DNA of 64,000 nt from Trichomonas tenax (Eukaryota; Parabasalia; Trichomonadida; Trichomonadidae). The translations under genes and the position numbers were made by a program. Under the pieces are notes generated by a model that saw only the letters and a list, made by a program, of their open reading frames with translations, searched no databases and was not told the DNA's origin. The stretch is taken from contig JALKBU010000024.1 in the NCBI GenBank assembly GCA_023091735.1, positions 62,001-126,000 of the forward strand, in the 5' to 3' direction. Below, one piece after another: positions 20,184 through 29,133 of the stretch (its first letter is position 1; each line of letters begins with the position of its first letter).

Positions 20184-20644
20184 TACTTTGACAAAAAAAT
20201 GTTAATTTCAATACATAAATTTCTCCAGGAATTTTGGGACTAAAAAATAGCTTTCTGGTAATCTACAACTTTCTAGCATATTCTAATTGGCTATTCTTAT
20301 TTTATAGCTTATATAAAACAATACTTTTAATGTTTTAGGTTAAAATATTACATTTTTGGAATGAATTCTATTATTCGGATATTATTTAACGATAACATAT
20401 ATTTTTAAATAGCTCTTTGATTTCTAATGCCTTTGTATATAATAGTATTGAAGTCATATAAGGAAATATTAAATCCGGAAAAAACAAAAACTTGAGAACT
20501 CAGATAAATAGTTAAATTTACATGGAAATGCACATAAGTTTATAATTTAATGCACTACAAGACTTTTTATAAATAATGGCGGAAAAAAATTTGGCGCATT
20601 TTTGAAAGAAACAGAAAAGTGTCATTAATACTGATGTCTTCTAT

Positions 20645-20891
20645 CACTGGCAACAATGTATCGGGCTAACACTCACTACGACATTTAAGCTCGGGGTACA
20701 TTGGAGTCAGTCAAATCGAGGCACATTAGTGGCCGCCAGATTGTCTCTGCCGTAGCACTGCAGCCCTGGCCAGAACCCCTCTCTTGCGAGCAACACATGC
20801 CCTGCCTCATGATCACACTTCGCCAATTCGTAGGGTAGTTACACCCTTCCCAGTTGCCACCAACAGGACGACGCACGCGGTAATTTTTTTT
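20645..20891 (+). ncRNA. GC-rich island, candidate structured RNA ending in T8
   Basis: This ~240-bp island is far more GC-rich than its surroundings. Its ends pair: TGGCAAC (20648-20654) with GTTGCCA (20853-20859). Directly inside, CAATGTA (20654-20660) pairs with TACATTG (20697-20703), continued by CGGGCT with AGCTCG. Other local stems are GCCAG/CTGGC (around 20735-20770) and GGGT/ACCC (20833-20845). On the + strand the island ends at eight Ts (20884-20891), which fits RNA polymerase III termination. I could not match it to 5S, U-snRNA, SRP, RNase P or tRNA. A 63-codon minus-strand frame (20685-20876, MRRPVGGNWEG...) also fits inside, with Cys/Trp/Arg-rich content unlike other genes here, so a short protein cannot be excluded. 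Confidence 0.42.
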
Positions 20892-22030
20892 GGGGGGAGG
20901 CCAGCCTTGACGGTTATTTTAAATCGATATTGAATTGAAAATGATCGTTCAAGCTGTTCCTGACCGAAGCTAAAGCAGGGGGATGCCGACGATTATTTTT
21001 AAATGTAAGCTCATTGTAAATTGTTACGCCATCATTTTCTGCGGTAGTTCACCTAACATAAAATGATGGACAGTAACTTTGCAGTCATATTACATACACT
21101 GCATGCAACAGTTTCACACATCACATTCCACGAATAAGATATCTTCACAAAAAAATTGGATTGAGCACAAACTCAATTCAAACCATAGCACTCGCATCAT
21201 CAAATACCAAATGCACAAGTAAATACGAAACAATGTTCTAATAATTATATTTCGAAATTTAGATAACATGCATTTACACAGTATGAATACAATGATATTC
21301 ATTGCTGGCTTGTATTTAGCCAGGACGGGACATTTGTTCGATGTCATACTCGATATTTAATATCAAGAATTGATAAACGTACACTCATTTTGGCCATAAA
21401 GTTCAATTCTCTATCTAACGCGGCACACGCAGGTATGCTATCAAGAGAAATTATACTATTCTGCATCTATTTCTCATATTTAATATGTTGCGATATCTGA
21501 AGTTTGTCTATAAGCAATCATTTTACGCGCGTTCTATGGTTTAGCCTTACATTGCTTTTGTATCTTTTGTATGAATAAAGCATAGTTTTCCATATTTTGT
21601 TATATGAAATATTTTCAATATTCACAAATACTGTTGTGAATGCAACCAATATACATATATGATCATAATTGTCGTTTTCTAGCATGCATAATTCATAAAA
21701 CTGTAGATAAATATAAATGAAAAAATAAAACCTAATATATTCTCATTTTATTGGCATGTATATGTTATAATATGATTATATATACTATATCTCAGGTAGT
21801 TCCTATTATATAAATGTGTATACTACTGAATGCAACATTATCAAAATAAATACTAATTCTACAGATTAAATATTTTACAGAGCTCAGTTTATCCTTAGCC
21901 TTTAGGGTGTTCTCAAAGAAAACAATGTAATGCACAAAACATGTTATAATATGAATATTTCCTGTGTCAAAGATATAATATATTTGCACTTTGATCATGA
22001 AATATAGCTGCACACTATATTTCATTTAGT
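20892..22030. other. AT-rich interior of the 4.8-kb block
   Basis: No gene is supported. Short minus-strand frames of 77 codons have noncoding composition. Confidence 0.4.
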
Positions 22031-22123
22031 AGAGTAGCTGTTTGATAATTCGAGACTCTGGATGTAAATGTCACAGCTATCGATTTCAAAAGTCGAGATT
22101 TGATTCATAGAACGCAAATATCC

Positions 22124-22205
22124 ACAGAAATGAACCGTTTCGAGAACAAGCCCTCTAGGAACTTGTTATCCTAGAAGAATTGTGCTCGAAACTGTTCATT
22201 TCTGT
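22124..22205. repeat. Hairpin 1 of array, 36-nt arms
   Basis: ACAGAAATGAAC, one mismatch, then GTTTCGAG pair with CTCGAAAC and GTTCATTTCTGT. After a partly paired section, TCTAGGA pairs with TCCTAGA around an 8-nt loop. The total hairpin is 82 nt. Confidence 0.75.
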
Positions 22206-22242
22206 CGAGATTTTCGTACCAGAGTATTAGATGTCGTAAATA

Positions 22243-22317
22243 ACTCTTGTTGCCTAATAAAACGACAAGAAGGTACCCATCGGCTATCTTCCTGTCATGT
22301 TATTAGACAACAAAAGT
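22243..22317. repeat. Hairpin 2 of array, 33-nt arms
   Basis: The arms 22243-22275 and 22285-22317 pair at about 27 of 33 positions around a 9-nt loop. The core is CTAATAA with TTATTAG. Confidence 0.72.
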
Positions 22318-22327
22318 GCGTAATTCT

Positions 22328-22356
22328 GATCGATGAACGAAATGTTTGTATCGGTC
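22328..22356. repeat. Small hairpin between hairpins 2 and 3
   Basis: GATCGAT pairs with ATCGGTC (one U-G pair) around a 15-nt loop. Confidence 0.4.
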
Positions 22357-22358
22357 GT

Positions 22359-22427
22359 ATTTTCTACAGCTCTCTGAGGTTTCTGTGTCATTTTGTATCT
22401 TAAAAACTTCAGAGAGCTGTAGAAAAT
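22359..22427. repeat. Hairpin 3 of array, 24-bp stem
   Basis: The arms 22359-22382 and 22404-22427 pair at every position with a single G-U, around a 21-nt loop. The core is CTACAGCTCTCTGA. This is the best stem in the array. Confidence 0.82.
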
Positions 22428-22482
22428 GTAGATTTGTAAAAGAATGTCGAATGAGTTAGATTTGAGCGAATATCGATGACAC

Positions 22483-22544
22483 CAACAGTCAACAAACCAT
22501 GATGCACGAACAATAGCTTCGTATTTGTGGTTTGTGGACTGTTG
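22483..22544. repeat. Hairpin 4 of array, 17-nt arms plus inner stem
   Basis: CAACAGTC, one mismatch, then ACAAACCA pair with TGGTTTGT and GACTGTTG. An inner ACGAA/TTCGT stem closes a short loop. Confidence 0.68.
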
Positions 22545-22587
22545 ATGCGTTGATTATGATGAAATTGCGAGAAAATCGAAGAACTTG

Positions 22588-22712
22588 TGAATTCTTGAAC
22601 GACAAGCCACTAGCTTTTCACTGGCTAGAGGTACATCTGCATTGATGGCCCTCAAAATCAGCGAAAAACTAGTGGAAAACTCATCAACAAATTGTCTATC
22701 GTTCAATATTCA
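22588..22712. repeat. Hairpin 5 of array, two-part stem
   Basis: TGAATTCTTGAACGA (22588-22602) pairs with TCGTTCAATATTCA (22699-22712), and CCACTAGCTTTT (22607-22618) with AAAAACTAGTGG (22664-22675). The 3' arm carries a 23-nt insertion between the two parts. Confidence 0.6.
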
Positions 22713-23248
22713 ATGTACTTTTAAAAAAACTATTAAACTTATTCCATTAGTTAATACTTATAAATTAACCTCAAATCATTGATTTCAACCCATCAAATTT
22801 TTTGAAAATTAATCGATTTTTGAGATTTTTGATAATTTTCATGAAATTTTTTACAAGTTTGCTGTCGCAAAATTTTAAAATGCACAGAAAGACAAAAGCG
22901 AAAATTGAATAATAGAAACTATAGCATATTGTGAGTTAAAATCGGCCACTATCTTTTTCTAATTTTAAACATCAATTGACTGCAAATGGTAATATATCCA
23001 AAATATACCAGAAAATGTGAGTTTTAATCTAATATTCCGAAATGGAATTTTCAAAATGTGCTCTAAAGTTGATTTTTGTGTGATGAATAATATTTTCATG
23101 CATAGCATATCCCGTGTTTGCAATTATATAGCTTATTTTTTTATCTGATATTATTATCTTACATCGCATCACATTACGTGCCAAAAGACAAATGCCAGAA
23201 AATATTTTGATTCGTTAATTTCACTATGTGTAATTAAGATATAAGATA
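22713..23248. other. AT-rich interior of the 4.8-kb block
   Basis: No gene, repeat or RNA is recognised here. Confidence 0.4.
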
Positions 23249-23737
23249 ATGCACAATGAGATACAATATGATATATCATATAGTATCTATATGTATAGCA
23301 AAACACGATTTCCATGTGTGTTTATTTATCAGATTTCAGATATATTTATGATAGAGGCCAATAAAAATGTAGGAAAAAAGCCCAAATGTTATAGACCTGC
23401 TATGACCATTATTAACGCGAATTATATAATACATAAAAAGTTAGAAAAAACGTCTTCTAAATCGGCCATCTCAGCTTTCCGGGACTGCGTTCGAGGATAT
23501 TTCATTTTACAAGAGTATAGCTATAAATGTATATCTATTGTTTTGAATAAAAGCTTATTTTTACTTGAAATTATTAAAATTTTTAAATATTTGCTAAACA
23601 CTATAAAACACATGCACATAGACTCCATAAGGTATAAAACCCTTAAATACATCAAATCATCGATTTCTGATATAAATATTATATCACATTTTTTTAAGTC
23701 GTTTCAAATTACTCCAACACACTATAAACATATTTGA
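23249..23737 (+). CDS. Hypothetical 162-aa open frame inside the 4.8-kb block
   Basis: The frame is longer than expected by chance in such AT-rich DNA. It is dominated by I, K, Y, S and F, lacks the codon pattern of the surrounding genes and matches no family I know. It contains a hydrophobic stretch (IVLNKSLFLLEIIKIF) and several basic patches. There is no initiator before the ATG. It may be the only protein of the inverted-repeat element, a remnant, or a fortuitous frame. I keep it as a low-confidence entry because of its position. Confidence 0.22.
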   Translation: MHNEIQYDISYSIYMYSKTRFPCVFIYQISDIFMIEANKNVGKKPKCYRPAMTIINANYIIHKKLEKTSSKSAISAFRDCVRGYFILQEYSYKCISIVLNKSLFLLEIIKIFKYLLNTIKHMHIDSIRYKTLKYIKSSISDINIISHFFKSFQITPTHYKHI

Positions 23738-23817
23738 CACAATGCATACATTATATATCTTAAGTGATCTAAGTTATAATACACAAAAGGTTTTTTTACA
23801 TGTCAAATTAGTCCCAT

Positions 23818-23876
23818 TTTACTCGGCGGAATCTGGAACGAGTAAACTTTTTATTAAAGCCATCTGATATGATGGC
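23818..23876. repeat. Two adjacent small hairpins
   Basis: TTTACTCG pairs perfectly with CGAGTAAA (23818-23825 with 23839-23846). GCCATC pairs with GATGGC (23859-23864 with 23871-23876). Confidence 0.5.
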
Positions 23877-24921
23877 ACAGTATACAATATATAGGATACA
23901 TATCTATCTATATATTATACATTGTCATATATCAAAAACAAACAATACACACCTCCGGGAAACGTTTGTTTTACCACATCAAATGCATCACTTTTTGCAA
24001 AAGGAAAAGGAAACATCTCCACAAATAATTAATATAAACAATCCAAACCAATGTAATTATAATACAAAGGATACTATATAACTATTTATATATACAGAAG
24101 TAAAAAATAATAAAAAATAAAATTAAATATATCTCATAACATATAATATTTTTAAGACCACACTCAATTTATAATATACACATACTATATATAATGATTT
24201 TTGCACACAAAGTCTTCACAGACAACTTTTGAAGTCACGTTGAGAAGTTCAAATCAATTGTGCACGGGAAATTTTATAGCATTGTATATCGTGCAATATA
24301 TGCATTCGCACATTGGCACATATATAGAAGTATACATCACAGACATATGAATATATAATATCGTATATAAATAGTAGAAAAGAGGTTACATGAGATAGAA
24401 ATGGCGTCCACAATGAGCATATGATGCTGTCACTTTTGAGTATTTGATGATTTATATATCTATCGACAGAATAGATATAGACAACTTACACACATATGAT
24501 ATAAAGCTACACAACCATGAGCATATAATGAACTACTTAAACACAAAAAACACAAAATAAATATCTCGCATTTCATATCTAATTTTCGAAAACGCAATAT
24601 ATTCATCACCTCACATTGCTAAACAGTACAAAACAATATGTCACACATATTGCAGATTATTGATTCATTAGAAAACCCTTACAAGCGAATTTGAATTTCC
24701 AAATTCCAATTATGATTGAATTACAACAAAACAATCTGTATGAAATTACATCTAAATACATTTGCAATCTATTAACATCGAATGAATCTGTTTATATTGT
24801 ATATTAAAAAAATTATTATTGTAATTCTTTAAAATTCTTGCTCTGTGCTGTTATATATTCATTAAAATACTTCCTGATTTGTTTGATTTATATAGTTTTC
24901 TTTAAAGCGTTCTCAATATCT
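23877..24921. other. AT-rich interior of the 4.8-kb block, no gene
   Basis: Rich in TATA-type simple sequence. The 70-codon + strand frame (23869-24081) looks noncoding. Confidence 0.4.
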
Positions 24922-24966
24922 CGTTGTGAGAGTCACTAAAAAAAACTGGACAAAAGTGCGAAAAAA
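24922..24966 (-). repeat. Right terminal inverted repeat of the 4.8-kb block
   Basis: Inverted copy of 20139-20183 with two one-base indels. It lies about 480 bp beyond the 3' end of the EF-hand/WD40 gene. Confidence 0.75.
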
Positions 24967-25442
24967 TAGGCCGAAATTGGTTGTATGGCATTGATTAATC
25001 ATCAAAAGTCCATTTTTCAGGAAAATCATGGAAATTTCCTTTGTAAGATTCACTTTTTTAAGGTTAGGGGTTCCATCACTATAAACAATGAGTAATCATA
25101 TGTTTTGAATAATAAAATAACAAATGCACAACCTACTAATATCACATTATAACTCACTAATGAATCAAACCAATGATTTGTTGTAATTTTTTCAAAACAA
25201 AATATATTTCAATGTCAACTTAATTCAACATTTTCTCCATAAACACCAAACTTTTAACAAATTTTTTATCATAGAAAATAAACTATATATATCAATCTAT
25301 CATTTCATTTTATAAAATATGTAATCTCCCTACTACATGAAACTTTTCCTTAATGCGATTTCGTCCGAAAGAATAAGGTTAAGCAATTTTCAAAAACAAT
25401 TATTTAAGAATAAAACAAATACAAACATATATAGAAATAATA
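24967..25442. other. Intergenic region, no gene seen
   Basis: AT-rich DNA between the right inverted repeat and the end of the EF-hand/WD40 gene. Confidence 0.4.
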
Positions 25443-28400
25443 TTATAATGTGAGTGATACTGGTAACCTGTAGTTTCGGGATGCCGTCGACTTCCTTGGA
25501 GGAGGAATCTTGAGACATGGTCTCGCAGGAAGTCTCGATGAAGCTCTCGAAATAGCTGTTGTTGGTTTCATGAGGTTTGAAACTCTTGAAACTAAGTCAT
25601 TTGGTCTTGATGTTAGTTCTAGCTCTCTTGGTTTCTCGAGTAAGTTGTTGTGGCGATTGCTTGAAGCCATTTCAGGCATGTAATTCTTCGAAATCTCAAG
25701 GATCTCATCATGCCCATCGTTACCGTTGAAGTATTCAGTGAGTGCTTTTCCGAACATTTCAGGATCAACAGGAACGTGTTTCGGTGAATCATCTTTCGGT
25801 GTTTTAACAGAAGTGACTTCGTATTGTTCTTTAATCATTTGTTTCTCTAACATTATCATCTGCTTCTGTGAGAATAGAACTGACTGATTAGAATTGAGTG
25901 AAGATCTCAACGAACGAATGGAAACCCGTGCACTCTTTTGGGATCCCTTCTTGTCAACACCAAGTAATCTTGATGATCTATCTCTTGCGAAGTGTTTCTC
26001 ATCAATAAGAAATGGTTTATCTTTCTTCCATGTATCTTCATTGTTTAAGTTCCAGAAATGAACACCATCATAGATTCCAACGAATTCGAAGTCACCGACT
26101 CTCCACATCAATGCACACATGTCAAGAGCAATAGTAACAATAAACTTGCCATCGTTGACAAGTTCTATTTGTTTAATTTCATCGCGTGCGCATCTCTGTA
26201 TTTTTCCTGGAATAATCTCAAAGTTAGTGTCCTCGTTGAAGATCCACTCTCTGACATATCCAAGCGTGTCTGCTGTGTACAAAGTCTTTCCGTAGCTCTT
26301 GATGTCTGTGAGAGATGATTTAACAACAATATCATGAGCAGAGCGTCCTGTAACATAAGTGAGTTTTGGAATGGTATAAACATGCATAAATCCCAAGTTA
26401 TCGCCAACAAAAACGTGCTTCTGAGAACAGTGAATACACTCCACTGTTGCACCGTTTGGAAGCTTCGTTCTGGCGAGTGCTTTAGAAGTATCAAGCGTCC
26501 ATGTGAACAGTTCACCATTGGCATCCCCACTAATGAAGCCAAAGCTGAATGAAACAACAGAACTGATGTCACTCGTGTGCCCATGGTAAGAGCGGAAAAG
26601 ATCAAGTGTTTCGGGACCTGTTTGGATATATAGCGATAAAACTTTATCCCAGCCACCACTTGCTAAAACGTTTCGAGTTCCAATGGACATTGTTGCAAAT
26701 ACAGAAACAAGATTGTTAGAGTGGAGGATATCTAAGTTCGTCATTATTGCGCCAGAGTTGAAGTTCCAGATATTTATTTGGTTCTTCTTTGTTAGTGTAA
26801 GCAGTCTTCTTCCTTTCCAATCAAGTGTTGAGGCTGAAACATCTTCATCAGAGTTTTCGTGGTGACAAGCATCTCTCGCTCCAGTTATGACATTCCAAAC
26901 ACTGAAATCCCCACGAACATCAACAGTTACGACTTGATTGAACGTATCTGAGTAATGAACACCTAAAATTTGATGTGCATGTGTATTCGATTGTGATGAA
27001 TCTGCAGCTTGAGAAACATCTTCTGACCATTTCGATAAAAATGAAGAACCAGCAAGAAGGCACTTTCTAACGTCATCGAAGTATACAGCACTAAACCTGT
27101 TGTCTGGATGCTGAAGTGTTGGATCAGTCCATTCCCGAACCATTCTGAAATTGACACTGTCCCAAAGCTTAAACTCTTTGCGATTAGTCATTGTGATTAA
27201 GTAATCGACTTCTCCTGATGTCGTGAAAGAAGTGATTCCAATAACTTGGTTATAGTGTCCACCGAGCTTGAATGTCTTTCTCTGCGTCAAAAGAGACCAC
27301 ACGTAAGCATCACGTGAAATTCCGTATGTAATCAAAACCTTTTGTAGCTTGCAATAGTAAAAACCAAGAATTGGCTGATCATCTTTGAGAATTCCTTCTG
27401 TCGTGAATTTATGTGTTGTAGTATCATACTTCCACAGTTTAACTGTGTGATCGAGTGATGATGATGCATAACACATAATTGTATCGATGTATTCGATGCT
27501 TGTGATTGCTTCTTGATGGATTCTGATTTTTGCAATTTTAGAGATTTGGAAATCACTTCCTTGCCTAACCTTTGGTGCTCTAAGCAGATATGCTTCAACA
27601 TAGCCTTGATCATCAGCGATTAAAAATTGAATTTTTGAATCTGTGTCTGTTTCTCCTCCAAACGTGAAGTACATGCACATGCATGTTGGAATATTGAACA
27701 TTGGTAAGTCGGATGTTCTCATTGTGTTCAAAATATCTGTTGCTTCTGGTCCACTCATTGATTTAATTTCATTTGGTGTTGGAGAAGCTCCTAGTGAAGC
27801 AGGGAGCAATCTAAGAGAATCTAATTCATAAAATAGCAACTTTCGTGATGTGGTTGTAACTGCAAGTACATTTTGTTGGTTGATAACTAACATCGATGCA
27901 AAATAACCTGGTTCAATAATAAATCTCGTTGGATTCAGAGTTCTTGTTGACCAGAATCTGATGCTATCTGATGAAAGAGTAATGTATTCATCTCTACGTG
28001 GGAAATATGCAATTTGAGCCATCATTTCTCTGTGAATTTGGTTTCTCGCGAGCTCAATCGTATTAAATTTGTGTATGAAGTCAGTTGTATTTGTGCTGCT
28101 ATATAATTTCGTTGAAGTCATTTCTTTCATCAAAAATGAAACTAATTCATCCCATGAAATGTATTCATTTGCATTAGCGTCGATTTTATAGAAATATAGT
28201 TCGAATTCAGTCTCTGTTAATCTTCCATTGTGTATAAATTGCCTTAAATCTGATGCTTTCCATTCATCGAAGCTTATTTCTCCTCTTTTGGTGATGTCAG
28301 AGTCCTCAAACGCCTTCTTTAATGACGTTATGTAGTTTTTCGTATCATCAGGATGCGTCTGTTTCACATTTTTCTTCGGAGAATCAGCAGGTGATGGACC

Positions 28401-28499
28401 AATGAGAGCCGAGTATGGATTTTCTGTTTCTGATTCGTCGTCTGAATCACTTCGAATTTGCGGAGTTTCGGGTTGTGAAGTAATAAGCGTGTTAAACAT
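25443..28499 (-). CDS. EF-hand plus WD40-repeat protein (WDR49/CFAP337-like)
   Basis: A 1018-aa protein. Residues ~45-135 carry two EF-hand-like units (FEDSDITKRGEISFDEWKA and FYKIDANANEYISWDELVSF), the second with a good DxNxNxY calcium loop. They are followed by a long WD40 array spanning roughly residues 150-800. Its blades include ITSIEYIDTIMCYASSSLDHTVKLWKYD, VNFRMVREW, STLDWKGRRLLTLTKKNQINIWNF and MCALMWRVGDF. This EF-hand-then-WD layout is that of WDR49/WDR64-type ciliary proteins, which fits a flagellate. The C-terminal ~170 residues are basic and low-complexity. The ATG at 28499 is preferred; a longer start at 28529 adds an AT-rich MYVFNFFQKS. Neither has a perfect initiator. An axonemal role is inference from the architecture. 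Confidence 0.8.
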   Translation of the reverse strand: MFNTLITSQPETPQIRSDSDDESETENPYSALIGPSPADSPKKNVKQTHPDDTKNYITSLKKAFEDSDITKRGEISFDEWKASDLRQFIHNGRLTETEFELYFYKIDANANEYISWDELVSFLMKEMTSTKLYSSTNTTDFIHKFNTIELARNQIHREMMAQIAYFPRRDEYITLSSDSIRFWSTRTLNPTRFIIEPGYFASMLVINQQNVLAVTTTSRKLLFYELDSLRLLPASLGASPTPNEIKSMSGPEATDILNTMRTSDLPMFNIPTCMCMYFTFGGETDTDSKIQFLIADDQGYVEAYLLRAPKVRQGSDFQISKIAKIRIHQEAITSIEYIDTIMCYASSSLDHTVKLWKYDTTTHKFTTEGILKDDQPILGFYYCKLQKVLITYGISRDAYVWSLLTQRKTFKLGGHYNQVIGITSFTTSGEVDYLITMTNRKEFKLWDSVNFRMVREWTDPTLQHPDNRFSAVYFDDVRKCLLAGSSFLSKWSEDVSQAADSSQSNTHAHQILGVHYSDTFNQVVTVDVRGDFSVWNVITGARDACHHENSDEDVSASTLDWKGRRLLTLTKKNQINIWNFNSGAIMTNLDILHSNNLVSVFATMSIGTRNVLASGGWDKVLSLYIQTGPETLDLFRSYHGHTSDISSVVSFSFGFISGDANGELFTWTLDTSKALARTKLPNGATVECIHCSQKHVFVGDNLGFMHVYTIPKLTYVTGRSAHDIVVKSSLTDIKSYGKTLYTADTLGYVREWIFNEDTNFEIIPGKIQRCARDEIKQIELVNDGKFIVTIALDMCALMWRVGDFEFVGIYDGVHFWNLNNEDTWKKDKPFLIDEKHFARDRSSRLLGVDKKGSQKSARVSIRSLRSSLNSNQSVLFSQKQMIMLEKQMIKEQYEVTSVKTPKDDSPKHVPVDPEMFGKALTEYFNGNDGHDEILEISKNYMPEMASSNRHNNLLEKPRELELTSRPNDLVSRVSNLMKPTTAISRASSRLPARPCLKIPPPRKSTASRNYRLPVSLTL

Positions 28500-29120
28500 C
28501 GATTTTTGAAAAAAATTGAAAACGTACATTTTGAATTAATTTTAAAGTTGTATCCGCTTTTGTGCTGCTTAGCTATTCTTGATGAAAATTTTGAAAAATT
28601 TTGATTTGATATTTTTGAAATTTTCGATTTTTAAGATTTAAGCTTTGCAAACCATATGTTTCTCTTAAAAACATTCTGTACATAACGAAAATAAAGTTAT
28701 TTTGATTCATTATTGTTTATAAAACAGAAATAAATTTAATCTGAAACTGGATCAATTTTATTATATAAATCTATTGAAATACTTTAGTTTTCTTTATATT
28801 TTCATTAATAAGGCTTTAACAAAGAATTCCATAAATTGTTAAAATATTATATAAATTTTTGATAGCAATATGTTAGGTATAGTTAAGTTAAGAATTTCTA
28901 AGATGAAGTACATGATTAACAATAATATATAAGATATAAATTATTTTGATTTTTAGAATTTCAACTATTTGCTTGGCCAATGAGATGGATACCACATGTT
29001 CTCTATGGGGTTTGATTGAACAAGAATTATCAATTTTTTTCAAATATTCAGCAAATATGAATATATACATAAGGGAAACTCATACAATGCGAGGATATAT
29101 TGTTATTTCATTCATATTTA
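28500..29120. other. Divergent intergenic region
   Basis: Shared upstream region of the EF-hand/WD40 gene (minus) and the TKL kinase (plus). Besides the kinase initiator I see no feature. Confidence 0.4.
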
Positions 29121-29126
29121 TCATTG
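29121..29126 (+). promoter_or_regulatory. Initiator-like TCATTG of the TKL kinase gene
   Basis: TCATTG differs from TCAYWW only at the last base. Its A is 11 nt before the ATG at 29134. Confidence 0.45.
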
Positions 29127-29133
29127 TCTTCTT

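Larger units (their letters stand above)
20139..24966. mobile_element. 4.8-kb block bounded by a 45-nt inverted repeat (candidate new element)
   Basis: The left end (20139-20183) and the reverse complement of the right end (24922-24966) are both TTTTTT(C)GCACTTTTGTCC...AGTGACTCTCACAACG. They differ by only two one-base indels. The outer sides are the T6/A6 tracts and the inner sides are CAACG/CGTTG. No protein gene inside is convincing. The block instead carries a GC-rich foldable island (20645-20891), a row of five imperfect hairpins (22124-22712), further small hairpins near 23818-23876 and one AT-rich frame (23249-23737). I see no clear target-site duplication. It could be a non-autonomous DNA transposon, or two solo termini in opposite orientation. 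The paired ends are seen; the element status is inferred. Confidence 0.5.

Noticed and set aside
26165..26659. 164-codon minus-strand frame
   Set aside because: Out-of-frame shadow of the EF-hand/WD40 gene.
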